Source: an uncultured Polynucleobacter sp.
Lineage (GTDB): Bacteria > Pseudomonadota > Gammaproteobacteria > Burkholderiales > Burkholderiaceae
Assembly (NCBI GenBank): GCA_937996825.1
Contig: CALKUJ010000244.1
Coordinates: forward strand, 1-14,122
Length of the DNA: 14,122 nt
Reading direction: 5' to 3'
Shown: positions 1 to 7,727 of the stretch, one piece after another
How the letters are laid out: the number at the start of each line of letters is the position of its first letter
How positions within the stretch are numbered: the first letter of the stretch is position 1
The notes under the pieces: generated by a model
The model's database searches: none
Told to the model about the DNA's origin: nothing
Seen by the model: the letters and a program-made list of their open reading frames with translations, nothing else
Position numbers and translations under genes: made by a program

Positions 1-15
1 GTGCTCTTCCGATCT
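1..15. other. Illumina adapter remnant, not genomic
   Basis: The first 15 bases, GTGCTCTTCCGATCT, are identical to the 3' end of the Illumina TruSeq read-2 adapter (which ends GTGTGCTCTTCCGATCT). The read-1 adapter ends ACGCTCTTCCGATCT, so the GTG at the start fits read 2 better. From base 16 onward the sequence reads as normal FtsQ coding sequence on the minus strand. The contig edge is therefore a library artefact, and these bases should be trimmed. Confidence 0.93.
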
Positions 16-238
16 GCTTGAGTTCACGACCGTCCAATGACTCAATGGTCAAGTGGTTCAAGGTGAACACTGGCTTTTGACCTAACCAGAACAGAAGCCA
101 GCCACATGTCACCAACAAGGCAATCAACAACAAAAAATTAGCCATCGCACGCATCATCTTGGCGTGATTCCAGATTGGGCCAAACACAGTGGCACTCATA
201 GAACCTAAAAAACCGAAGAAGATGCGCAAGAATTTCAT
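16..238 (-). CDS. ftsQ: Cell division protein FtsQ, 3' truncated
   Basis: This is the N-terminal 74 codons of FtsQ, a bitopic inner-membrane divisome protein that recruits FtsL and FtsB to the septum. A short cytoplasmic N-terminus contains GPIWNHAKMMR. One hydrophobic membrane segment follows (about residues 33-52), and then QKPVFTLNHLTIES, the typical junction into the periplasmic POTRA domain. The rest of POTRA and the beta domain are lost because the sequence runs into adapter. The start at 238 is chosen because its ATG overlaps the ddl stop as ATGA and has AGGTG seven bases upstream. An internal ATG at 199 (residue 14, MSATVFG) is the alternative; it would give a start closer to the WNH motif, which I recall near the N-terminus in related proteins. 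The identification rests on position after ddl plus the N-terminal pattern. FtsA and FtsZ would be expected downstream. Confidence 0.88.
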
Positions 239-1224
239 GACTGAACACCTGCCTTGCTCAATAACCACAAGACCAAATCAGCGTATTCAACCCCAGCAGC
301 TTTGGCAGCCATTGGCACCAAAGAATGACCGGTCATACCAGGGGCTGTATTCATTTCCAATAAATAGGGCTGATTGGTCTGGCGATCAATCATCACATCT
401 GCACGACCCCAACCTTTACAACCTAAAGCACGGTAAGCACTCAAGGCAAGCTCTTGAACTTTTACTTCTAGGGCTAGATCTAATCCTGTCGGACATAGAT
501 ACTTCGTATCGTCTGAAAAATACTTATTGTGATAATCGTAGTTAGAGTCAGGGGCAACGATTCTAATGACAGGCAGTGCTCTGGCGTTTTCACCATCACC
601 CACGATTGGACAAGTTAACTCCTCACCGATGATGCATTGCTCTGCCATCACATCACGATCAAGCTTGGCTGCCAATGCATACGCAGCTGGCAAATCTTCT
701 AATTTTGTGACTTTGCTCAAACCAAGAGATGAACCCTCTCTAGCAGGCTTAATAATGATGGGCAAGCCCAGCTCTTGAACAATTTTTTGCCAATCACTAT
801 TGGCATTCAACATCGCAAACCGGGGTGTGGCTAAATTAAAGCTGGACCATAAGCGCTTGGTGGCTTGTTTATCAATCGCTAGCGCAGAAGCTAAAACACC
901 ACTACCCGTATAAGGCAAGTTCATTTGCTCTAAAAGACCTTGCATCGTGCCGTCTTCACCATAACGACCATGCAGAGCAATGAAAACTCGATCGAATTTT
1001 TGAGCAGCTAACTCTGTGATTGATTGTTGGCCGGGGTCAAAGGAATGAGCATTCACACCCTTTGAGATCAAAGCATCTAAAACGCCCTTACCTGACATCA
1101 AAGAAATATCTCTTTCGCCAGATTTACCACCCAGCAATACTCCAACCTTACCCAATGCAGTCACATTCACTTGTGACAAATCTTTTTGTACTTCGGAGCT
1201 CCAACTATTCATCAGATCAGGCAT
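235..1224 (-). CDS. ddl: D-alanine--D-alanine ligase
   Basis: This ATP-grasp enzyme makes the D-Ala-D-Ala dipeptide in the cytoplasm for MurF. At 329 residues it is a little longer than E. coli DdlB, because about 25 residues precede the first beta strand (KVGVLLGGKSGERDISL). The family's catalytic contacts are visible: Glu37 in GERDISL, the Ser in EGSSLG (about residue 165), and the Tyr in NYDYHNKY, which fits a D-Ala rather than D-lactate ligase. Other family blocks are HGRYGEDG (85-92), PYTGSGVLASALAIDK, GRADVMID and LLEMNTAPGMTGHSLVP. The Tyr in HGRYGEDG replaces the Gly of E. coli DdlB. The ATG at 1224 overlaps the murC stop by eight bases and follows a G-rich site (GTGGGGG). An ATG at 1212 (Met5) is a possible alternative start. 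The TGA stop overlaps the ftsQ ATG. Confidence 0.97.
   Translation of the reverse strand: MPDLMNSWSSEVQKDLSQVNVTALGKVGVLLGGKSGERDISLMSGKGVLDALISKGVNAHSFDPGQQSITELAAQKFDRVFIALHGRYGEDGTMQGLLEQMNLPYTGSGVLASALAIDKQATKRLWSSFNLATPRFAMLNANSDWQKIVQELGLPIIIKPAREGSSLGLSKVTKLEDLPAAYALAAKLDRDVMAEQCIIGEELTCPIVGDGENARALPVIRIVAPDSNYDYHNKYFSDDTKYLCPTGLDLALEVKVQELALSAYRALGCKGWGRADVMIDRQTNQPYLLEMNTAPGMTGHSLVPMAAKAAGVEYADLVLWLLSKAGVQS
246..250 (-). promoter_or_regulatory. Ribosome binding site of ftsQ
   Basis: AGGTG on the minus strand lies inside the ddl C-terminal codons, seven bases before the ATG at 238. It supports that start over the internal ATG at 199, and it fits coupled translation from ddl. Confidence 0.6.
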
Positions 1225-2650
1225 TTGAGGCCCCCACTAACTTTCCAGGAACTGCAGAGATTGATCCTGCCCCCATGGTGATGATCACATCACCATCACG
1301 CGCCATGCTCATCACTAGATTTGGTAATTCATTCACATCTTTGACAAATTTGGTATTGGCGACATCCAATAAGCGATCAGCTTCTTTGGCCTTTGCCAAA
1401 GTTTTGATCAAGGCTTCACCATCAGCACCTTGTATTCGAGCTTCACCTGCTGGATAAACTTCCGTTAAAGCCAATGCATCAACCCCTTGAAGAACTCTCA
1501 CGAATTCACCAAAACAGTCACGTGTTCTGGTGTAACGATGAGGCTGGAACGCTAGCAATAATCGACGGCCTGGGAAAGCTCCTCTGGTAGCAGCAAGTGT
1601 TGCAGCCATTTCTACTGGGTGATGACCATAATCATCAATCACTGTGCATGTTCCACCCTGAGGCAACTTCACTTCACCATAACGCTGGAAACGACGACCA
1701 ACACCGGTGAATTCTTTTAAAGCCTTAACGATTGCCGCATCACTCACACCCAACTCAGTGGCTATTGCAATCGCTGCCAATGCGTTACGCACATTGTGTA
1801 AGCCTGGTAAATTCAATGTGACTTTCAATGGTCCTGGAGTGTCGCCATGACGACGCACGGTGTGTCGTAAAGCCGTGAAATGCATTTGAGGGCCGTCGGC
1901 AACAACATCAATCGCACGCACATCAGCATCTTCAGACAAACCATAGCCGAGGATTGGCTGTGACACAAACGGCAAAATATCACGCACGTTTTGATCATCG
2001 ACACACAGCACTGCCACACCATAAAACGGCATGCGTTGCGTGAACTGCACAAAGGCTTGTTTTAACTTGGCCATGTCATGCTGATAAGTGTCCATGTGAT
2101 CAGCATCGATGTTGGTGATCACTTCAATCACTGGTAACAAGTTCAAGAAGGATGCGTCTGACTCATCCGCTTCAGCCACAATAAAATCACCTGTGCCCAA
2201 GCGTGCATTTGCACCAGCAGAAGTTAACTTACCGCCAATCACAAACGTTGGGTCCAATCCACCCTCGGCCAAAACTGATGCCAACAAACTGGTTGTGGTT
2301 GTTTTGCCATGAGTACCTGCAATAGCAATACCCTGCTTTAAGCGCATCAACTCACCAAGCATCACAGCTCTTGGCACAATTGGAATACGAGCTGCGCGTG
2401 CCGCTAAGACTTCTGGGTTATCGCCAGTAACAGCCGTTGAAATAACCACCGCTTCTGCACTACCCACATTCTTGGCATGATGGCCAATACTGATGTCAGC
2501 ACCGCACTCGCGCAAGCGCTTGGTGGTTGCACTTTCAGCCATATCTGAACCACTCACCTTGTAACCAAGATTAAGTAATACCTCGGCAATACCGCTCATA
2601 CCGGCACCGCCGATGCCTACAAAATGAATTTGATGAAGAATGTGCTTCAT
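1217..2650 (-). CDS. murC: UDP-N-acetylmuramate--L-alanine ligase
   Basis: MurC is the first Mur ligase. It uses ATP to join L-alanine to UDP-MurNAc in the cytoplasm. At 477 residues it is the usual length and has all three domains. The N-terminal UDP-binding fold carries GIGGAGMSG (12-20). The central ATPase domain has the P-loop GTHGKTTTT (112-120), EADESDASF (160-168) and NIDADHMDTY (180-189). The C-terminal part has HNVRNALAA (285-293), GRRFQ (318-322) and DDYGHHPVE (339-347), which is characteristic of MurC as opposed to the other Mur ligases. The ATG overlaps the murG stop as ATGA, and the upstream site (AGAGAGCGG) is only a weak Shine-Dalgarno match, so coupling to murG translation is likely. 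The C-terminus overlaps ddl by eight bases. Confidence 0.98.
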   Translation of the reverse strand: MKHILHQIHFVGIGGAGMSGIAEVLLNLGYKVSGSDMAESATTKRLRECGADISIGHHAKNVGSAEAVVISTAVTGDNPEVLAARAARIPIVPRAVMLGELMRLKQGIAIAGTHGKTTTTSLLASVLAEGGLDPTFVIGGKLTSAGANARLGTGDFIVAEADESDASFLNLLPVIEVITNIDADHMDTYQHDMAKLKQAFVQFTQRMPFYGVAVLCVDDQNVRDILPFVSQPILGYGLSEDADVRAIDVVADGPQMHFTALRHTVRRHGDTPGPLKVTLNLPGLHNVRNALAAIAIATELGVSDAAIVKALKEFTGVGRRFQRYGEVKLPQGGTCTVIDDYGHHPVEMAATLAATRGAFPGRRLLLAFQPHRYTRTRDCFGEFVRVLQGVDALALTEVYPAGEARIQGADGEALIKTLAKAKEADRLLDVANTKFVKDVNELPNLVMSMARDGDVIITMGAGSISAVPGKLVGASNA

Positions 2651-3729
2651 GGCTGAACCGCTCTCTTAGATAATATTTGACATACTTCTGCAACATCTTT
2701 GGTTGCATTTGGCTTGGCTTGGCTTAAAGCGCGTTCAGCCATTTTTGATAACTCTGAACGATCAATTGTTTGTAAATAGCTAGCCAATGAAGCCGCTGTC
2801 ATATCAACCTGAGGCATCAACACGGCAGCTCCTGCATCTGAAAGAAATTTTGCATTGGAGGTTTGATGGTCGTCCACAGCAAATGGAAAAGGCACCAAAT
2901 AAGATGCGACACCAACTGCTGAAATTTCTGCAACCGTCATTGCACCAGCTCGGCAAATCACTAAATCTGCTTTAGCGTAAGCAGTCACCATGTCATCAAT
3001 GAATGGCACAACTTCTGCCTCTACATTCAAGCTGGCGTATTTTTGACGCAATTGGTCCAAATGCTTCTCGCCTGCTTGATGAATGACTGAGGGTCTGGAT
3101 TCAGCTGGAATTTTTGCAAGAGCTTCGGGCACTACTTCATTCAAGGCTGCAGCACCCAAGCTGCCACCCACCACCAAAATCTGTAAACGGCCAGATCTTG
3201 CAGAGTAACGAACTTGTGGAGATTCAATTTGACTCATGCCGGCACGCAATGGATTACCCAACCAAACTGCGCCAGGCAATGCGTTTGGAAATGCGCACAA
3301 TGTTTTATCTGCAACTTTGGCCAATACTTTATTGGCTAAACCAGCGATTGAATTTTGCTCATGCAAAACCAATGGCTTACCCAATAAAACACTCATCATT
3401 CCAGCTGGGAATGTGACGTAACCACCCATGCCCAATACAACATCTGGTTTTACGCGACGCAAGACCTGAATGCTTTGCCAAAATGCTCGCAATAAATTAA
3501 ATGGCAATAACACCAGCGTTTTAATTCCCTTACCTCTTAAGCCACCAAACTGAATGGATTCAAATGCAAACCCCCGAGGCGGAACCAAGCGATACTCCAT
3601 GCCCTTGGCATTACCCAGCCAAGAAACATTCCAGCCACGCTCACGCAAATATTCGGCCACAGCCAAGCCCGGGAAGATATGTCCCCCAGTGCCACCAGCC
3701 ATGACCAATAAAGTGGGTGAGTGGGTCAT
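2647..3729 (-). CDS. murG: Lipid II synthase, GT28 N-acetylglucosaminyltransferase
   Basis: MurG transfers GlcNAc from UDP-GlcNAc to lipid I on the inner face of the cytoplasmic membrane, giving lipid II. The 360 residues form the two GT-B domains. The glycine-rich loops are visible at GGTGGHIFP (12-20), GMGGYVTFPAG (100-110) and GGSLGA (188-193). HEQNSIAGLANK begins at 123. The UDP-GlcNAc site in the C-terminal domain is marked by RAGAMTVAE (260-268) and PFPFAVDDHQTSNA (280-293). A hydrophobic patch around residues 70-86 (TLVLLPFNLLRAF) is where the family contacts the membrane. The ATG overlaps the ftsW stop as ATGA and is preceded by GAGGTGG at 3736-3742, a good Shine-Dalgarno site. It feeds FtsW/FtsI encoded around it. 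Confidence 0.98.
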   Translation of the reverse strand: MTHSPTLLVMAGGTGGHIFPGLAVAEYLRERGWNVSWLGNAKGMEYRLVPPRGFAFESIQFGGLRGKGIKTLVLLPFNLLRAFWQSIQVLRRVKPDVVLGMGGYVTFPAGMMSVLLGKPLVLHEQNSIAGLANKVLAKVADKTLCAFPNALPGAVWLGNPLRAGMSQIESPQVRYSARSGRLQILVVGGSLGAAALNEVVPEALAKIPAESRPSVIHQAGEKHLDQLRQKYASLNVEAEVVPFIDDMVTAYAKADLVICRAGAMTVAEISAVGVASYLVPFPFAVDDHQTSNAKFLSDAGAAVLMPQVDMTAASLASYLQTIDRSELSKMAERALSQAKPNATKDVAEVCQILSKRAVQP

Positions 3730-4979
3730 AACTTGCCACCTCTCATCAACACTCTGTTTTCCACATCAATCTTTAATAAGATAGCGATTGCTACTGCATT
3801 CATCATCAAACCTGATCCACCAAAACTCACAAACGGCAAGGTCAAGCCTTTGGTTGGTAAGAGTCCCAAGTTAACGCCCATATTGATGAATGCTTGCCAG
3901 CCAATCCAAATAGCAATCCCTTTTGCAACCAAGCCTGCAAAACTTCTGTCCAATTGCAAAGCGGTTCGACCAATCAAGAAAGCGCGTCGGATGATCCAAT
4001 AGAAAATGCCGATGACAACGGCCACACCAACGAATCCCAATTCTTCGCCAATCACCGCCAAAATAAAATCTGTATGAGCCTCTGGTAAGTAGTGGAGTTT
4101 TTCAATGCTTCCCCCCAAACCAACACCGAACCACTCACCACGACCAAATGCCATGAGTGAATGAGTTAATTGATATGCTTTACCAGCCGCAAATTCTTCA
4201 TTCCAAGGATCTAGGTAAGCAAAAATACGCTGTCTTCTAAATTCAGAAAAAATGATGATGGATGCAAAGCTGGCAATCGCCAAAGCTGTCAGCGCACCAA
4301 ATAACTTAGCGTTGATGCCGCCCAGGAATAGCAGACCCATGGCAATCACAGCAATCACCATGAACGCACCCATATCAGGTTGCCACAACAACAACACACC
4401 CACCGCAATCACCGCAGCGCCCATTGGCAACAAGCCTTTGACGAATGTGTGTAAATATTCTTGACGCTGAACGGTATACCAAGCCGCAAATAACACAACG
4501 GCTAACTTCATCAGTTCTGATGGTTGGAAGTTTGTGATACCTAATGGTATCCAGCGCTTGGCGCCATTAACACCCTTACCAACACCTGGAATCAACACAA
4601 AGATCAGCATGATGAATGCCAATGCAAAGATGGCAGGCGCTAAACGATCCCAAACTTTGAGAGGAACCTTGAATGCAAAAATTCCGACTGTGAAAGCAAT
4701 CGCAATAGAAATGCCATGTCTAACCAAGAAGTGACTGCTGCTGTATTTGGCATATTTAGGACCATCTGGCAAAGCAATGGATGCCGAATAGACCATCACA
4801 AGACCCAATGTCACGAGAATCAAAACAGCCCATAACAAAGGTTGATCGTATTCCATCATGCGTGAGCGAGTCGGACGAACCACTGTGGTGGCGTCACGCA
4901 ATCCCAAGCGAAAATCTTCAAATCCCTCTTTGACACCACTGATGCCATTGGCACTGAAACGTTTGAAGAATTGAATCAT
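3726..4979 (-). CDS. ftsW: Septal peptidoglycan glycosyltransferase FtsW (SEDS family)
   Basis: FtsW is the SEDS-family polymerase that extends glycan strands from lipid II at the septum, working with the transpeptidase FtsI. The 417 residues show about ten hydrophobic segments after a cytoplasmic N-terminus of roughly 45 residues. Signature blocks are VYSAS (63-67), GVNGAKRWIPLG followed by FQPSELMKLA (137-160), LPEAHTDFILAVIGEELGF (298-316) and PFVSFGGSGLM (382-392). Asp304 in AHTDFI corresponds to the essential SEDS aspartate. The N-terminal extension and its place between murD and murG favour FtsW over the paralogue RodA. The ATG overlaps the murD stop as ATGA, with AGGTGAG just upstream. 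The C-terminal Arg-Gly-Gly-Lys-Leu codons hold the murG ribosome binding site. Confidence 0.97.
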   Translation of the reverse strand: MIQFFKRFSANGISGVKEGFEDFRLGLRDATTVVRPTRSRMMEYDQPLLWAVLILVTLGLVMVYSASIALPDGPKYAKYSSSHFLVRHGISIAIAFTVGIFAFKVPLKVWDRLAPAIFALAFIMLIFVLIPGVGKGVNGAKRWIPLGITNFQPSELMKLAVVLFAAWYTVQRQEYLHTFVKGLLPMGAAVIAVGVLLLWQPDMGAFMVIAVIAMGLLFLGGINAKLFGALTALAIASFASIIIFSEFRRQRIFAYLDPWNEEFAAGKAYQLTHSLMAFGRGEWFGVGLGGSIEKLHYLPEAHTDFILAVIGEELGFVGVAVVIGIFYWIIRRAFLIGRTALQLDRSFAGLVAKGIAIWIGWQAFINMGVNLGLLPTKGLTLPFVSFGGSGLMMNAVAIAILLKIDVENRVLMRGGKL

Positions 4980-6550
4980 GCGCTCACCTGACCTTTCAAG
5001 CTAGCTAACTCATTCACAGCATCAATGAAGACTTGAGCACGGTGTGCGTAATCTTTGAACATGTCAAAGCTTGCACAGGCTGGAGATAGCAAGACCAAAT
5101 CACCTGATGCTGCTATTTCAGCGGCTGACTCAACAGCTCGCTCCAAAGTTTCTGCATCACGGATACTGATTCCTGATGACTCAATTGCACCCCTGATTGC
5201 CGGAGCATCTCTACCAATCAAAATGACTGCTTTGGCATGACGCGCAAGCGCTTGGCTCAAAGGAGAAAAATCTTGACCCTTACCCTCACCACCAGCAATC
5301 AAAATGATTTTGGCGCGAGCACTTGATACTGAAGCTGACTGCCCTAGACCATTAAGAGCAGCCAAAGTAGCGCCCACATTGGTGCCCTTACTGTCATCGA
5401 TGTATTCAACACCCTCAACGATGGCAACTGACTGCATGCGATGTGGCTCACCCTTGTATTCGCGCAAGCCATGCAATAAAGGACCCATCGGAACATCAAT
5501 CGCACTACACAAGGCCAAAGCTGCTAATGCATTGCTGGCGTTATGCCTTCCTTTGATGCGCAATGCATCGGCAGGCATCAAACGTTTCAATCTCAAAGGC
5601 TCATCATCCACATCTGCTTTTTTACGACGGCGCTTGGCTTTTAACTCTAGGGCTTCAGCATCAGGCTCAGCCCACACCAACCAATCAATACCCCCTGCAG
5701 CTGTGTCATGAAACACACCAAAGGCATCTTCTTCACTAGGTGCCTCAACACCAAAAGTAATTGTGCGATTCACATCCATATCAGATGACATATTCATCAC
5801 AACGTCATCATCACGATTTAGTACAGCAATCGTATTGGAACTGAATATTCTGGCCTTGGCTGCTGCATATTGAGCAAAATCACCGTGCCAATCCAAATGA
5901 TCTTGGGTCACATTCAAAACAGTCGCAGCATCAGCATGAAGACTATAGGTATGCTGAAGTTGGAAACTAGAGAGTTCTAAAACCCAAATATCTGGTAACT
6001 CTTCAATATCTAATAACTTATCCAAAGCTGCTGGACTGATGTTGCCTGCCACTGCGACAGATTTGCCCGCTCTCTCACACAGCAAACCGGTCAATGCAGT
6101 GGTGGTGGTTTTGCCATTGGTGCCAGTGATTGCAACAACTTTGACCTTGTAGTTTTGCTCGTCTTTTAATGCCTGAATAGCTTGCGCAAAGAACTCAATC
6201 TCACTCCACACGGGGATTTCTTTTTCTGCAGCAAGAGCTAAAAATGATTGAACTGGCTCTTGCAAAGGAGATAAGCCAGGACTGATCGCAATCACATCTG
6301 TGCCATTCAATAACTCTGCAGACAATCCACCAAAATGAATCTCTTTGACACCCAAGTCTTTTACAGCTTGATGATATTTTTTGGCGCCTTCTGATAACTG
6401 CTCAAGTGATCTGGTGTCAGCCACTGATACACGTGCACCCTGAGCAACACACCAACGAACCATGGCAGCACCTGACTCTCCCAAGCCAAGCACTAAGACC
6501 CTCATTGCTTGAGGATGCTCTTTGCCAAATGGATGCTGTAATTGAATCAC
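4976..6550 (-). CDS. murD: UDP-N-acetylmuramoyl-L-alanine--D-glutamate ligase, long form
   Basis: MurD adds D-glutamate to UDP-MurNAc-L-Ala in the cytoplasm. Visible blocks are LGLGESGAAMVRW (21-33), the P-loop GTNGKTTTT (143-151), ELSSFQLQ (192-199), NVTQDHLDWHGDF (213-225) with the AAAK lysine near 232, GRHNASNALAALAL (334-347), DDSKGTNVGAT (385-395) and LLSPACASFDMFKDY (487-501). The DDSKGTNVGAT and SPACAS blocks are MurD-specific. At 524 residues it is far longer than E. coli MurD (438). Part of the excess is a charged stretch at about 293-327 containing KRRRKK, placed just before the C-terminal domain. The start is GTG at 6550, seven bases after the mraY stop and preceded by TAGGAAAAAA. 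An ATG at 6505 (MRVLVLGLG, residue 16) is the alternative but has a weaker upstream site. Confidence 0.97.
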   Translation of the reverse strand: MIQLQHPFGKEHPQAMRVLVLGLGESGAAMVRWCVAQGARVSVADTRSLEQLSEGAKKYHQAVKDLGVKEIHFGGLSAELLNGTDVIAISPGLSPLQEPVQSFLALAAEKEIPVWSEIEFFAQAIQALKDEQNYKVKVVAITGTNGKTTTTALTGLLCERAGKSVAVAGNISPAALDKLLDIEELPDIWVLELSSFQLQHTYSLHADAATVLNVTQDHLDWHGDFAQYAAAKARIFSSNTIAVLNRDDDVVMNMSSDMDVNRTITFGVEAPSEEDAFGVFHDTAAGGIDWLVWAEPDAEALELKAKRRRKKADVDDEPLRLKRLMPADALRIKGRHNASNALAALALCSAIDVPMGPLLHGLREYKGEPHRMQSVAIVEGVEYIDDSKGTNVGATLAALNGLGQSASVSSARAKIILIAGGEGKGQDFSPLSQALARHAKAVILIGRDAPAIRGAIESSGISIRDAETLERAVESAAEIAASGDLVLLSPACASFDMFKDYAHRAQVFIDAVNELASLKGQVSA

Positions 6551-6556
6551 TTTTTT

Positions 6557-6560
6557 CCTA
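6557..6560 (-). promoter_or_regulatory. Ribosome binding site of murD, overlapping the mraY stop
   Basis: The minus strand reads TAGGAAAAAAGTG. TAG is the mraY stop, and TAGG serves as a Shine-Dalgarno core six bases before the GTG at 6550. This decides the GTG start for murD over the internal ATG at 6505. Confidence 0.6.
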
Positions 6561-7727
6561 TCGCAACTTCAAGCTTGATAAACCGATCAACACCAACAAA
6601 ATGGTGATGATCCAAAAACGTACAACTACTTGTGTTTCTTTCCAGCCACTTAATTCAAAGTGATGGTGCAAAGGCGCCATCTTGAAAATTCGTCGGCCTT
6701 CGCCATACATCTTTTTCGTGAACTTGAACCAAACCACTTGCATGATCACTGACACTGTTTCAGCCACAAAAATTCCGCCCATCACGAACAGAACAATTTC
6801 TTGTCTGACGATCACAGCCACAGTGCCTAAAGCACCGCCCAACGCTAGAGCACCAACGTCCCCCATGAACACTTGTGCAGGATGTGTGTTGAACCATAAA
6901 AATGCCAAACCAGCGCCACTCATGGCGCCACAGAAAATCATCAATTCACCAGCACCTGGAATGAATGGGAATAACAGGTATTTGGTGTAAATCGCGTTAC
7001 CCATCACATAAGCAAAGACACCCAATGCTGCGCCCACCAAAATCACAGGCATGATCACCAAACCATCCAAACCATCTGTTAGGTTCACTGCATTTGAGCT
7101 TCCTACAATCACCAAATAAGTCAGGACAATGAAGCCGAGCACACCCAATGGATAACTGATCTCTTTAAAGAAAGGCACATACAAATTTGACTTAGCTGGT
7201 AAATCAATTGAGAAACCACTCTGTACCCAACTGATGAAAAGTTCTAATACTTTTAGGTTGTTCACTTCTGACACCGAGAATGCCAAGTAAATAGCAGCAA
7301 ATAAACCAATCAAAGATTGCCAAAAGTATTTTTCTTTGGATGACATACCTTTTGGATCGCGATAAACAACTTTTCGATAGTCATCAACCCAACCAATGGC
7401 GCCAAAACCCAAAGTCACGATCAACACAATCCAAATGAATCGATTCGATAAATCAGCCCATAGCAATGTTGAAATCGCTATACCAATCAAAATCAGTACA
7501 CCACCCATGGTAGGTGTGCCAGTTTTCACCAAATGTGTTTGTGGACCATCGGTGCGAACGGCTTGACCTACTTTCATGGCAGTTAAGCGACGAATGACCC
7601 AAGGACCAAAAAATAGTCCTATCAATCCAGCTGTCAAGGTCGCCATCACCGCTCTAAAGGTGATGTAGTTAATGACTCGTAAAAAACTAAAGTCATCTTG
7701 AAGTAATTGGGCAAGCCATAACAACAT
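6558..7727 (-). CDS. mraY: Phospho-MurNAc-pentapeptide transferase
   Basis: MraY transfers phospho-MurNAc-pentapeptide to undecaprenyl phosphate, giving lipid I. It is an integral membrane protein of about ten segments. Diagnostic blocks are GTPTMGG (70-76), DDYRKV (115-120, the Asp pair), NAVNLTDGLDGL (212-223), FMGDVGALALGG (287-298) and the cytoplasmic PLHHHFELSGW (352-362). The 389 residues exceed the 360 of E. coli MraY. The difference is mostly an insert at about residues 150-182, between a membrane segment and the NLYVPFFK block. I recall 389 as a usual Burkholderiales length. The ATG shares one base with the murF stop (TGATG) and has a strong AGGAG at 7736-7740, eight bases upstream. 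The TAG stop provides part of the murD ribosome binding site. Confidence 0.98.
   Translation of the reverse strand: MLLWLAQLLQDDFSFLRVINYITFRAVMATLTAGLIGLFFGPWVIRRLTAMKVGQAVRTDGPQTHLVKTGTPTMGGVLILIGIAISTLLWADLSNRFIWIVLIVTLGFGAIGWVDDYRKVVYRDPKGMSSKEKYFWQSLIGLFAAIYLAFSVSEVNNLKVLELFISWVQSGFSIDLPAKSNLYVPFFKEISYPLGVLGFIVLTYLVIVGSSNAVNLTDGLDGLVIMPVILVGAALGVFAYVMGNAIYTKYLLFPFIPGAGELMIFCGAMSGAGLAFLWFNTHPAQVFMGDVGALALGGALGTVAVIVRQEIVLFVMGGIFVAETVSVIMQVVWFKFTKKMYGEGRRIFKMAPLHHHFELSGWKETQVVVRFWIITILLVLIGLSSLKLR

Noticed and set aside
1020..1457. Plus-strand open frames of 118-145 codons opposite ddl, murC, murD, murE and rsmH
   Set aside because: Each is antisense to a gene with clear family motifs, has no ribosome site or domain signal that I can see, and is explained by codon bias of the real gene.
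2711..2725. Three tandem GGCTT copies near the murG 3' end
   Set aside because: It encodes ordinary C-terminal residues (Ser-Gln-Ala-Lys-Pro). Three copies of five bases is weak, and the frame is intact.
5618..5623. Run of six A on the murD message as a possible slippage site
   Set aside because: It encodes Lys-Lys in the basic insert, the frame continues normally to conserved MurD motifs, and no stimulatory element is evident.
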